Below are positions 1-8,850 of a stretch of DNA of 64,000 bases, in pieces (the first letter of the stretch is position 1; each line of letters begins with the position of its first letter). Below the pieces are notes generated by a model. The model worked only from the letters and a program-made list of their open reading frames with translations. It did not search any database and was not told the DNA's origin. The position numbers and the translations under genes were made by a program. Source of the DNA: Pararobbsia alpina_A (lineage in GTDB: Bacteria; Pseudomonadota; Gammaproteobacteria; Burkholderiales; Burkholderiaceae); the NCBI RefSeq assembly GCF_965118125.1, contig NZ_OZ221288.1, positions 2,542,001 to 2,606,000 of the forward strand, read 5' to 3'.

Positions 1-44
1 TGACGACGGTCTTGGCGTGGATTGCCACCAGTTGACCCGACGCG

Positions 45-818
45 CTAGACGTTAAGCAGGTCAGCGTCGTCATACGTGTCGCCCGCTACGCGTGATGCCT
101 CATACTCGCTGGCGGCATCAGGGCGCAACGCGTTGCCTTCGATCCGCGTATCGAAGGCAAGCGAAGCTTGAACCTTCCTGAGTGCGGTCGGAAACATTGG
201 TTCGGTGCGGACAAGCCGCGGAAACCCTTCATAGAGATGCGAGTGGTTTCCCTCGTGATTGGCAAACCCCGGACGGCTAAGATAACCGCGCGGTTCGACA
301 TAGCTATAAATCGTCTTGCGCGGGACTTCGTGCCAGCCGATATTGAAGGCACCGAGCTTAGGGAAAAATTGAAGCTCGCTGTACGGCAAATTGTCGTGAA
401 TCCACCAGGCCATGGCTTGCCATGGAGTCCCCGTGGCCATCATGTCGACAAGCCAGGGAATCACAATGGTGGTGAGCGCCCCCATTCCTTTTTTATCTCT
501 GCGATCCCAGGTATGCCGTGCGAGATTCTTTTCGTTCGAAGCGCAGCTCAGGCGGTTAATGCACCCGAATGCATTGACCTCCGGTGATCGATAGGCCGAG
601 CGGACTGCGAGGCGGCCGAACGTCGCCTGGAGTGGCTCGAGCAGGTTCTCGCAAAGACCTCGGCCCGCGAGAATCGCGAGCGCCGGATCGTCGGGAAGAT
701 TCTGCATCCCCTCGATAGAGGCGATTTCGCTGTGAAGAAAATCGCGCATGAAGAACGACCGCGAGAGTCGTACTCTCCCGAAGTTTTCAGCGCTTCGCAC
801 GGACCAGGTCTTTGGCAT
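45..818 (-). CDS. Conserved protein with M15/Hedgehog-type peptidase-like motifs
   Basis: About 257 residues from the ATG at 818; a TTG six codons upstream would give 263. Neither start has a clear ribosome binding site. The middle carries a RSAYRSPEVN segment followed by ARHTWDRRDKKG, and later the PYSELQFFPKLGAFNIGWHE stretch. This order (Arg-containing SAYRS, then His with a following Asp, then a WH-containing motif) resembles the zinc-ligand layout of the D-Ala-D-Ala carboxypeptidase/Hedgehog fold. No signal peptide is visible, so a cytoplasmic location or non-classical release is possible. It lies alone, 146 bp from a convergent-side AraC gene on the same strand. Function is not known to me; enzymatic activity is an inference from the motif layout only. 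Confidence 0.7.
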   Translation of the reverse strand: MPKTWSVRSAENFGRVRLSRSFFMRDFLHSEIASIEGMQNLPDDPALAILAGRGLCENLLEPLQATFGRLAVRSAYRSPEVNAFGCINRLSCASNEKNLARHTWDRRDKKGMGALTTIVIPWLVDMMATGTPWQAMAWWIHDNLPYSELQFFPKLGAFNIGWHEVPRKTIYSYVEPRGYLSRPGFANHEGNHSHLYEGFPRLVRTEPMFPTALRKVQASLAFDTRIEGNALRPDAASEYEASRVAGDTYDDADLLNV

Positions 819-963
819 GGCAAGCCCATTTGTCAATCAATAGCAATGCGCGATCGCACCGTATCGAACGGTGCGATCAAGCTCGCCCATAGTGCACCAG
901 TGCACGTCTGTCCTCAATGCCCGCGTCACTCACAATGATGCGCACGACGCTCAAACAATGAAG

Positions 964-1749
964 CTAGAAGTCTCGGTCCGAAAGCTGCCTGGCAAGGTAG
1001 TGCGCGGGTGTGAAGCCGAGCGTGCGGCGAAATGCGTGGGTAAACGCGCTGGGACTGCGATACCCGAGCTCGTCGGCAATCGATGCGACGGAATGGCCGT
1101 TGGCAAGCTTGACCAGTGCGTGAGTCAATCGCGCCTGGTGACGCCAGTCGTGGAAGCGCATCTTCGTTTCCTGGGCGAAGAGGCGCGCTAACGTGCGGGC
1201 GCTCACGCCCACCGTGTCAGCCCATTGCTCGAGCGTCCATCGACTGCCGGGTGAGCGACGCAATGCATCGCAGACAGAGCGCAGTCTCTCGTCGACCGGA
1301 TCGGGCAGTTGAATGGGCTTGTCGGCGAGTTCAGTCAACTCGTCGAGTATGAGCTCGGTGACCAGATCGGCGCGACGATCGTTGCGGTCGAGTGACCATG
1401 ACGCAGCCTCCGACAGCAGCGCCGCGAGCAAAGCGGAGACGGCCACGAGCTTGACCTGGGAGGGGGTGCGCCCAGTGCCTGGCTCAAGATAGAGCGAGCG
1501 CATTTCGACAGCACCCGCCATGCGCAGGGAGTGCACGTGCGTGGCCGGCACCCACAATGCCCGATTGGTCGGCACGACCCACGTCCCCTCCGCGGCTTCG
1601 ATCTCCATGACTCCGGTTGTTGCCCAGATCAATTGATGACGCTTGTGCCAGTGGGGCGCAATTTCAAAGCCGTCGCAGAACTGCTTGGCCATGACCGCGG
1701 CGACGTGGGGTGTGTGTTGATAGTCCGAAGGGTTCGTACTGCGTCGCAT
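964..1749 (-). CDS. AraC-family regulator with N-terminal cupin
   Basis: 261 residues. The N-terminal half is a cupin-like sensory domain with an HWHKRHQL segment near residues 33-40, typical of AraC_binding proteins. The C-terminal ~100 residues are an HTH_18 pair, seen in the SARTLARLFAQET and GYRSPSAFTHAFRRTLG segments, the latter being the usual AraC signature. It is probably a one-component regulator responding to a small molecule. The nearest gene transcribed the other way is the kinase at 1932, so it may control itself or that gene. The ligand cannot be read from sequence. Confidence 0.9.
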   Translation of the reverse strand: MRRSTNPSDYQHTPHVAAVMAKQFCDGFEIAPHWHKRHQLIWATTGVMEIEAAEGTWVVPTNRALWVPATHVHSLRMAGAVEMRSLYLEPGTGRTPSQVKLVAVSALLAALLSEAASWSLDRNDRRADLVTELILDELTELADKPIQLPDPVDERLRSVCDALRRSPGSRWTLEQWADTVGVSARTLARLFAQETKMRFHDWRHQARLTHALVKLANGHSVASIADELGYRSPSAFTHAFRRTLGFTPAHYLARQLSDRDF

Positions 1750-1931
1750 GTCAGATATTCGACGAATGATGTCCGTACGCGAGAATACAGTCAGTTTAGA
1801 CTCTCATTCAATGCGGGGATGACATGACCTCGCTGCTATCGCCCATTGCTGCATGGCCTTAGCCCGTCAAGCGGAAAATCGAGCTGACGGTTGGCAGCAC
1901 GACTCCGATCTACATCATTTCAGAATCGCGA

Positions 1932-2798
1932 TTGCCCATATTAGTGAATCCACTTCGACTCTTTTCCGTGCTTGCGGACAATGCGCGCCTTCGCGCTCGG
2001 CTTGCAAGAGAGGTCGCACGCCGTGAACATGTCGAGGACTTGCTTGCCGCGCATGACAGTGCGTTGACGCGCGCGAGCCGCAATAGCCTGACCGTGGGGC
2101 AGCTTGCGGCGTCGATCGTGCATGAGGTGAATCAGCCGCTTAGCGCAGTGCTCACCAATGCCGAAACATGTGTGCGCTGGTTGTCCAGGCCAGTGCCCGA
2201 TGTGGCGCAGGCATTGCAAGCGGCCCAGCGCACGACACGTGAAGCAGATCGTGTCGTCGGTGTGGTCAGGGGGCTCAAGACGCTGACTTCCAATTGCCCT
2301 TCGGGTCGCACGACGGTTGACCTGAAGGAAACGATTGAATGCATCGTGACGCAGTTGCAAGCTGAGTTGGAGCAGGATCGGATCGAGCTCGATCTTCGGA
2401 TTGGCGAGCCCTGTCTGCTCCAGTGCAACCGCGTGCAGCTCGAGCAAGTCGTGTTCAATCTGATGCGCAATGCCATGGAGTCGCTGGCGACCACGACAGA
2501 ACGTCGACGGTGCCTCGAGGTGGAGACTTACGGCAACGGCCGGGGCATGGTGTGTGTGGAAATCCGCGACAACGGTGCAGGGTTCGACGCGGAGATCGCA
2601 CGGTGCCTCTTCGATCCGCTGTTCACGACCAAGCCCGACGGCATGGGAATGGGGCTCGCGATCTCGAGATCCATCGTCGAGGCGCATGGCGGATCCATTG
2701 AAGGACTGCCTGGCCAACACGAGGGCGCCACGTTTCGATTTACGATGCCGTGCGCGCCGGAATTCGTGCCAGGAGGGGAGACGACGTCCGACACTTGA
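1932..2798 (+). CDS. Soluble sensor-type histidine kinase without a recognisable sensor domain
   Basis: About 288 residues if the TTG at 1932 is used (a GTG at 1944 is the alternative; no in-frame ATG precedes the H-box). A short coiled stretch (residues ~15-50) leads straight into the H-box SIVHEVNQPLSAVLTNAE with His64. It is followed by an N-box (NLMRNAMES), a G1 box (DNGAGFD) and a G2 box (GMGMGLAISRSIVEAHGG). There is no transmembrane segment and no PAS or GAF domain, so the signal input must come from a partner or from the short N-terminus. It is the FixL/TodS-type HisKA subclass. The convergent receiver-only protein 66 bp away is the obvious candidate partner, and a second kinase of the same type lies at 8851. 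Confidence 0.85.
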   Translation: MPILVNPLRLFSVLADNARLRARLAREVARREHVEDLLAAHDSALTRASRNSLTVGQLAASIVHEVNQPLSAVLTNAETCVRWLSRPVPDVAQALQAAQRTTREADRVVGVVRGLKTLTSNCPSGRTTVDLKETIECIVTQLQAELEQDRIELDLRIGEPCLLQCNRVQLEQVVFNLMRNAMESLATTTERRRCLEVETYGNGRGMVCVEIRDNGAGFDAEIARCLFDPLFTTKPDGMGMGLAISRSIVEAHGGSIEGLPGQHEGATFRFTMPCAPEFVPGGETTSDT

Positions 2799-2863
2799 AC
2801 GCGCACGTCATGCAGTGATCTAAAACGGGCGCTGCCGCCGGATGCGTTGCAGCGCGCCCGGCG

Positions 2864-3223
2864 TCAGCGCTTGGCCGCGCTCAGTGTCCATAGACGCTGC
2901 ATCAGGGCATCGGCGCTAAATGGCTTGGTAAAAAATCCGGCTACACCGCTTTCCAGAGCGACGCGCTCGATGGCCTCGTCTGCAAACGCGGTGATGAACA
3001 CGATCGGGATCGTGCTGCCTGTCCGTTTTAGATGGGCGTGTAGCGCCAGGCCACCCATCCCGGGCATTTGTATGTCGGTGACGATGCAGGTGAGACCTGG
3101 CTGTGGATGAGCGGCCAGGAATTCCTCTGCGCTTGCGTAGATCAAGGCAGATAGGTCATAGGACTCGGCGCAATTCTGCAAAGCGACCCTGACAGATTCA
3201 TCATCGTCAATGATGGCAATCAT
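2864..3223 (-). CDS. Single-domain response regulator (FixJ-type receiver)
   Basis: 119 residues from the ATG at 3223, which places the acidic triad (Asp6-8 in MIAIIDDDES) at the very N-terminus as expected; a 20-residue longer reading is less likely. The phospho-acceptor is Asp50 in VTDIQMPG, with the conserved Thr in FITAFAD and Lys in FFTKPF. There is no output domain, so it acts as a phosphate relay or sink, or by protein contact. It is convergent with the histidine kinase ending at 2798, suggesting one phosphorelay module split on opposite strands. Confidence 0.85.
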   Translation of the reverse strand: MIAIIDDDESVRVALQNCAESYDLSALIYASAEEFLAAHPQPGLTCIVTDIQMPGMGGLALHAHLKRTGSTIPIVFITAFADEAIERVALESGVAGFFTKPFSADALMQRLWTLSAAKR

Positions 3224-3653
3224 CGGATTCGAGTATCCAGTATCCCCTGCCGTACGAAAAAATCGATGACTTTCGAAATGCATGGATCAGGTTCTCGGGC
3301 GTGGAATTGCGTCAAGCATTGTCGCGAATGCAGGTCATAGCGAAGGGCGAGCCGATAATACATCAATCAGTATTTTCAAAGACTATACGTAGGTATCTTA
3401 ATTAATCTTAAGGAACATTAACTCTAATATTGAATGTGAGTAAAAGTAGCGATGATCGCAGGGCGCGTGCGGATATTTTCGATCGACGGTCGTAAGGATT
3501 TATCTCGCCAGACGACAAAGCACGTCGCGATGTATTGACGGCTGCAGGGCGCGTTTGGCGCGCTGGGAGGCTGTCGGATAAGTGGAAGGCCGACTGCAGG
3601 CGTGCCCGCATGTTGTCGGTGAAGTGATATGGGTTTCAGGAAGTAGAGAACGA
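3224..3653. other. Intergenic region with an AT-rich tract
   Basis: 430 bp between divergent genes (receiver on the minus strand, LysR on the plus strand). No coding signal. About 3353-3450 is strikingly AT-rich for this genome and contains TTAATTAA and short inverted pieces (CTTAA, six bases, TTAAG). It probably holds the promoters of both flanking genes. I cannot assign individual boxes with confidence. Confidence 0.5.
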
Positions 3654-4565
3654 ATGGACCGCTTTGAAGCGATGCAGATTTTCGTCAGGGTCGTAGAGGC
3701 AAGAAGCTTCTCGAAAGCGTCTGACATGATGAACTTGTCCCCTGCGAAGGTCAGTCGAACCGTGCATCTGTTGGAAGAACGCGTGGGTGTGAGGTTGCTC
3801 AACCGTTCGACACGCAGTGTGGGCGTCACGGAGGACGGCGCACTGTTTTATGGACGCTGTGTGCGTATTCTGGCCGAGGTGGCTGACGCGGAGGGGCTCC
3901 TGACAAAGGATCGCCGTACCCCGTCAGGGACCGTCAGAGTGGATACGTCGGCGATGCTGGCGCGTGCGTTACTCCTGCCGCGGCTGGGCGAGTTCTATGC
4001 GCGTTACCCGGACATCGATGTGCGCCTGGGGCTGGGCGACAGAAATATTGATCTGTTTCAGGACGGCGTCGATTGCGTGGTCCGTATGGGCGTGATCGGA
4101 GATGCGAGTCTGATTGCGCGTCAAATCGGACGGGCGTCGATTGTGACGTGTGCCGCGCCGTCGTATATCGCGCGCAATGGCACGCCTCGTTCGCTCGATG
4201 AGCTACGCGCACACCACGCGATCAACTACGTGTCGGCGCGCACGCGCAAGAGCTACCCGTTCGAATATCGAGTCAACGATGACATTGTGCGAGTCGACAT
4301 GCGAAGCACCTTAGCCGTCAACGACGGCTCGACCTATATCAGCGCCGGCGTGCTCGGGTATGGCCTGATTCAGCCGTCGCGATTCATGGTCGCGGAGCAC
4401 ATTGCGCGAGGCGAGTTGCAGGAGATTCTGACGAACTGCGAAAGCCCGTCGACACCGGTTTCCCTGGTGTTTCCTCATCGCCGGAATCTCAGCCCGCGGT
4501 TACGCGCCTTCTCGGAGTGGGTCAGCGATGTGGCGCAGGATCACCCGGACCTTCAGGGCGTCTGA
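3654..4565 (+). CDS. LysR-family transcriptional regulator
   Basis: 303 residues from the ATG at 3654, preceded by AGGAAGTAGAG; the reading frame opens 24 codons earlier but the LysR N-terminus begins here. The winged helix-turn-helix occupies residues ~1-60 (FSKASDMMNLSPAKVSRTVH), and the rest is a type-2 periplasmic-binding-protein effector domain. Its 3' end overlaps the convergent AraC gene by 13 bp. It belongs to the large LysR subgroup with the LLNRSTRSV motif after the HTH. The effector and targets are unknown. Confidence 0.9.
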   Translation: MDRFEAMQIFVRVVEARSFSKASDMMNLSPAKVSRTVHLLEERVGVRLLNRSTRSVGVTEDGALFYGRCVRILAEVADAEGLLTKDRRTPSGTVRVDTSAMLARALLLPRLGEFYARYPDIDVRLGLGDRNIDLFQDGVDCVVRMGVIGDASLIARQIGRASIVTCAAPSYIARNGTPRSLDELRAHHAINYVSARTRKSYPFEYRVNDDIVRVDMRSTLAVNDGSTYISAGVLGYGLIQPSRFMVAEHIARGELQEILTNCESPSTPVSLVFPHRRNLSPRLRAFSEWVSDVAQDHPDLQGV

Positions 4566-5485
4566 CTCGAAGAGGTTGCGTCGCGTGTCTTTAGAGTTCG
4601 ATATTCAGAGGGATCCATGTCATACGCGGATTTGAACGCACGAACAAAACTGCTGCGGCTGGCGTACCCGGCGTTCTGCGCGACCTGGTCGATGGTGAGT
4701 CCGCTCGATACGAGCTGTGAGCCTGCTTGCTTCATGCGCAGGTCGCGCAGGACCATCATCGGCGAGCGACCCACGACGCTTGTGAAGCGCGCCATGAATG
4801 CAGAGCGGCTCAGGAATGCTTTTTCCGCAAGGCTTTCGACCGTATGGGCGTCACCGGGATTGGCCACCATGTCAGCAAAGACTCGTGCGATTGGCGGATC
4901 GCTGAGCATTGAAAACCGCTCCGTCCACGCTTGCATGGAGCCCAGCGAGCGTCTCACCAGCGCGACGATGACTTGCTTGAGCAGCGCTGCACTGATCGCG
5001 CCGGCGCCGATCTCTTGCGCGACAAGTTCGTCGAGCGCGTTGCGAAGCTTGATGTCGAGCTGGTCCTTTTCGTCGAACTGCTCGACGATCGGCGTCGAGA
5101 GTGCGTCGAAAATGTCCATGGAAGGCGCGTACATCGCATGGAAGTATCCGCAGATCATGACGATCGCAGGGTCGGCATCACCGGCGACATATCGTCGTAT
5201 CGATTCCGTCGTCGTGGTCTGGGACCGCCCGTCCACGATCATGGGCGCGCGCCCGGCGTGGTCGTCATCCGGCGCCTCGAGCTTGAACGCGGTGCCGGGC
5301 GGTACGACGATCAGCGTGTGCGGACGGACTTCGATGGGCGTCGCGCGTTCCGCGGTGCGCATCAGGCCCGAGCCTTTGAGGATGTAATGCAGCCCTGGCG
5401 ACGTATGCCCGCGCAAGTCGAGGCGATAGCCCGAACTGACAAGGCACTCGGATAGCCCGACGACACGAATCTCAAGCACGGACAT
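4553..5485 (-). CDS. AraC-family regulator with cupin_6-type N-terminus
   Basis: 310 residues from the ATG at 5485; an upstream start at 5596 would add 37 residues that do not look like the family. The N-terminal half (SPGLHYILKGSGLM and the following VVPPGT segment) matches the cupin_6 ligand domain seen in many uncharacterised AraC regulators. The C-terminal HTH_18 pair ends with GYASRSSFVRAFKSAYDMDP. The same architecture appears at 38517, so the two are paralogues. It is divergent from the MscS-type channel gene at 5764 (278 bp between start codons) and may control it. Confidence 0.9.
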   Translation of the reverse strand: MSVLEIRVVGLSECLVSSGYRLDLRGHTSPGLHYILKGSGLMRTAERATPIEVRPHTLIVVPPGTAFKLEAPDDDHAGRAPMIVDGRSQTTTTESIRRYVAGDADPAIVMICGYFHAMYAPSMDIFDALSTPIVEQFDEKDQLDIKLRNALDELVAQEIGAGAISAALLKQVIVALVRRSLGSMQAWTERFSMLSDPPIARVFADMVANPGDAHTVESLAEKAFLSRSAFMARFTSVVGRSPMMVLRDLRMKQAGSQLVSSGLTIDQVAQNAGYASRSSFVRAFKSAYDMDPSEYRTLKTRDATSSSQTP

Positions 5486-5763
5486 CAGCTGATTCAAATC
5501 GGCTGGCGCAATGCGAGGATGGACTTTGAGCGACACGTCCGCAGACTCCAGAGAGAAAGAAGCCAATGAGACTAACACGCGTAGCGTCGAGCCCACAACG
5601 CGACGTGCACCTGGATGTGGACGTGGATGTATTTCACCGAGGCAAGCGTTGCCGTGAGCTCACTGCCGTCCCTGGCGCCACGCCAGTCGCGATAGGGTCT
5701 GTGCTTGCAGCGTACGAGCGAACGCCTGGACGTTTTGTGTCGACTGATTGGAAATCCTGATTC

Positions 5764-7248
5764 ATGAGCCATCTTGCCTATTCGATTGTCGCCGCCGCAG
5801 CCGTCATTGCGTTCGACGTAGCGGCGTGGCGCGCGATCGATCGTCAGTTCGCGCGATTGCGTCTTGTTGTTCGCAGCGGCGCGTTCGTCGGTCTCACCTG
5901 GGTGATGCTGCGAGCCGGAATGAGCCCGTTCTCTCCCGCGCCGCAACCCGACGAACGGATTGTCCATTTCCTGGCTCAGTGCGTGGAGCTGATCTGGTGG
6001 CTGCAATTGGCGAAGGTCGCTTCCGCGCTTCTCGATCGCAACGTGTTGCCGCAGATCTGGAATCGCGAGCGTCTGTTTCGCGACGTTCTGAGCGCAGTGG
6101 TGTTTATCGCGGCCGGCGTATCCGCGCTGGGTTACGTGCTCGATACGCCGGTCCGGGGCTTGATCGTGACATCAGGCGCGGTCGCGGTGATTCTCGGGCT
6201 TGCCGTGCAAAGCACGCTCAGCGACGTGTTTTCCGGCATCGTGTTGAATTCCACAGAGCCCTTCAAAATAGGAGACTGGATTTTTATCGGCGAAATCGAA
6301 GGCGAAGTCGTCGAATGCAACTGGCGCGCGACGAGCTTGCTGAACCCTCAAGGCAATATCGTGGTGATCCCGAACAGCGCGGCCGCCAAAACGAACATCA
6401 TCAACCACAGCCAGCCGCCGCGCATGCATGGCGTATCGGTGATCCTGCATATCTCGCCGGACGAGCCCGCGGCGACCGTCGTCGAGGCACTGACAGAAGC
6501 GGCCGCGAGCTCGATGCTCGTGCAAACTTTCCCCGAACCTGTCGTCAAGGCACTGCACGCGACGGTCGACTCGATCGAATATGAGGTCATTGCGTTCGTC
6601 GACGATCTTGCGAAAAAGAATGCTGCGCGCAACGAGTTGTTCGATCTGGCGCAGCGCCACCTGTCGTCGGCGGGCATCTTCATGCGCCCGCTGCGTGTAC
6701 CGGGCGCGGTGATGATGAGCGCCGATTCGCGGCTGCGCCTGCTCAGACGCGTCGACATGTTCCGTACGCTTGACGAGATGCAGCTGGTGCATTTGTCGGA
6801 TCGCTTGACGATGCACGACTTCCAGCCTGGGCAGACCATTCGCGAGGCGAAACCTCGTGACGGCGAGCGAGAGCGTTTGCTGATCATCGCGCGTGGCATT
6901 GCTTCGCTCAAGACGCTAAGAGGCGAGCACGAGATTGAGCTGCGCCGCATGTCGCCCGGCGATTCGCTCGGACAGTCGGCGATCCTCGCGGGCGCGCGCG
7001 TCGAAGGCATTCTGACCGCGCAAACGCCGGTGACGATCTGTTGTCTCGAGCAAGACGCGCTGACGCCGATTCTCCAGGCGAGGCCGGAGATTGCGCGCCG
7101 GATGTGCCGAATTCTCGCTGAAGAAATGGCGAGCGACCAGTCCCTGTTGAGTGCCAGTTCGGGCAAACCCGATCGTGACGAGAGCTTCTTCGACTGGCTT
7201 AACGATGGCATCCACCGGCTGCATCACCTCGTGCTCAGCGAAGACTGA
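5764..7248 (+). CDS. MscS-type channel fused to a cNMP-binding-like domain
   Basis: 494 residues. The N-terminal ~150 residues hold several hydrophobic segments. The pore helix and MscS beta domain follow (VAVILGLAVQSTLSDVFSGI and NIVVIPNSAAAKTNII are the classic MscS signatures). From about residue 331 (MFRTLDEMQLVHLSDRL) to 470 there is a cyclic-nucleotide-binding-type beta-barrel. This is the architecture of the bacterial CNG-like MscS channels (bCNG). The phosphate-binding cassette is degenerate: the region reads GQSAILAGARVEG rather than the usual GE...R-A-S/T pattern, so cAMP binding is doubtful. Expected role: an inner-membrane channel for osmotic or ligand-gated ion flow. It is divergent from an AraC gene and convergent (12 bp) with the MocR gene. 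Confidence 0.9.
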   Translation: MSHLAYSIVAAAAVIAFDVAAWRAIDRQFARLRLVVRSGAFVGLTWVMLRAGMSPFSPAPQPDERIVHFLAQCVELIWWLQLAKVASALLDRNVLPQIWNRERLFRDVLSAVVFIAAGVSALGYVLDTPVRGLIVTSGAVAVILGLAVQSTLSDVFSGIVLNSTEPFKIGDWIFIGEIEGEVVECNWRATSLLNPQGNIVVIPNSAAAKTNIINHSQPPRMHGVSVILHISPDEPAATVVEALTEAAASSMLVQTFPEPVVKALHATVDSIEYEVIAFVDDLAKKNAARNELFDLAQRHLSSAGIFMRPLRVPGAVMMSADSRLRLLRRVDMFRTLDEMQLVHLSDRLTMHDFQPGQTIREAKPRDGERERLLIIARGIASLKTLRGEHEIELRRMSPGDSLGQSAILAGARVEGILTAQTPVTICCLEQDALTPILQARPEIARRMCRILAEEMASDQSLLSASSGKPDRDESFFDWLNDGIHRLHHLVLSED

Positions 7249-7260
7249 GCCGAGTCTGCA

Positions 7261-8694
7261 TCAGGCACGCGCCGAAGCGGCGTTTCTGATCTGTGCAGGA
7301 AGGGCGCGCAAGAAATCCCAGAGGGCGGGGGCGTCCGACGTCGCAGCGTTGAAGCGAAACCATGACGAACTCGTTTCCTGCGGGCGGAAATACGAGCCCG
7401 GCGCGAGCCATATGCCATGGCGCAGCGCTTCGGTGGCGACCGACAGGCTCGCTTCCGGTGCAATCGGGAGCTTGGCCCAAAGGAACAGTCCGGCACGCGG
7501 CTGGTGAAAGATCTCCAGACCGGCCTCGTTCATCGCGCGACTCGTGCGTTCGTGTGCGACCCTGAGCCGGTCTTTCAGAAAAGTGATGTGGCGATCGTAG
7601 TGGCCCTCGACCAGCACGTTGGCAACGGCACGCTCCGTGACTTCGGATGAAGTGAGTCCGATCGCCATTTTGGTCAATGCGAGCTGCGCGAGAAGGTCGC
7701 GGTGGGCGGCGATGTAGCCGACTCGCATCACCGGGCTGATCGTTTTCGAAAAACCGGAAACGTACACGACATGATGGAGGCCTTCCATCGCGGCGAGGCA
7801 AGGCAGCCCCGGCGGCGCGAGCTCGCGCGAAATATCGTCTTCGACCACCCACAGGCCATACCTGTCGGCGACCTGTAGCAAGCGAAACGCGGCAGACACG
7901 CTCAGCGACGAACCTGAGGGGTTCTGCAGAACCGTGTTGACGAACATCACACGCGGGTGATGCTCGAGAACGGCGCTCTCGAGCGCGTCGATGTCCACAC
8001 CGTCGGTCGTGCGCTCGACGCTCACAACGCGGACTGCCGCGACCTTGAGGATTTCGAGCAAATTGCAATAGCAAGGGTCTTCCACGAGCACGGTATCGCC
8101 CGGCTTGCAAAGCGTGCGCACGACGAGATCGAGCGCTTGCGTCGCGCCATGCGTCAGCAAGATGTTGGAGACGTCGACGGGCAGTGCATATCGGCGCAAC
8201 GATCCGGCGATATGGTCGCGCAGCGATGTCAGCCCGTAGGGGTGACCGTATCCGCCCAGACGCGCCCCGGGGAGCCGGCTGACCGACCGCATGGCGTGTT
8301 GCATGCCGCTTTCGTCGACCCAGTCGTTGGGAATCCAGCCGCAGCCCGCTTTGATCGGCACCGACTGATCCGCGAAGACGTCCGAGAGCAGCCACGCGGC
8401 ATTCAGCGCCGGGGCATTCCAGGTTGGTGCGGGTGCGGTCGTCGGTTCTTTCTCGGCCACCACGTAGCCCGAACCCGGCTTCGAAGTGATGAGGTTCATC
8501 GAAGCCAGGCGTTGGTAGGCCTCGACCACTGTGTAGGCACTTAGCGCGTGTGTCTTCGCGAATCGGCGTACGGACGGCAGCGGTGTGCCGGCCGGGTACG
8601 TGCCGTGACTCAGCTCGCCCGCGATGGCCTGCACGATCTGGTCAACGAGTGTCTGGCCCGCCTGTCGGGACCGGGAGAGCTGGAGTTCGAACAT
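7261..8694 (-). CDS. MocR-type regulator (GntR HTH fused to PLP aminotransferase fold)
   Basis: 477 residues from the ATG at 8694; an upstream TTG at 8718 would add eight residues. Residues ~10-75 are a GntR winged helix (GTPLPSVRRFAKTHALSAYTV). From ~110 onward it is a fold-type-I aminotransferase domain, with the PLP-binding Lys in YVSGFSKTISPVMRVG. MocR/PdxR/GabR proteins sense an amine or PLP-adduct ligand and usually control an adjacent metabolic gene. Here no obvious amino acid or vitamin gene is adjacent: upstream and divergent is a histidine kinase, downstream is the channel gene. The target is therefore unclear. Confidence 0.9.
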   Translation of the reverse strand: MFELQLSRSRQAGQTLVDQIVQAIAGELSHGTYPAGTPLPSVRRFAKTHALSAYTVVEAYQRLASMNLITSKPGSGYVVAEKEPTTAPAPTWNAPALNAAWLLSDVFADQSVPIKAGCGWIPNDWVDESGMQHAMRSVSRLPGARLGGYGHPYGLTSLRDHIAGSLRRYALPVDVSNILLTHGATQALDLVVRTLCKPGDTVLVEDPCYCNLLEILKVAAVRVVSVERTTDGVDIDALESAVLEHHPRVMFVNTVLQNPSGSSLSVSAAFRLLQVADRYGLWVVEDDISRELAPPGLPCLAAMEGLHHVVYVSGFSKTISPVMRVGYIAAHRDLLAQLALTKMAIGLTSSEVTERAVANVLVEGHYDRHITFLKDRLRVAHERTSRAMNEAGLEIFHQPRAGLFLWAKLPIAPEASLSVATEALRHGIWLAPGSYFRPQETSSSWFRFNAATSDAPALWDFLRALPAQIRNAASARA

Positions 8695-8850
8695 TTCAGT
8701 ACGGTTGCATTCTCGCAATCAGTACGATCCGACAACATTATCCAAGCCGTATCGGGAGTATAGACAGCGTCGACAGTACAGTGCGTTCTCATCGAACAGA
8801 GCAAATGCTCACAGCGTGAGAAAAAGATCAATCGGGTATGTGCTCCCTTA

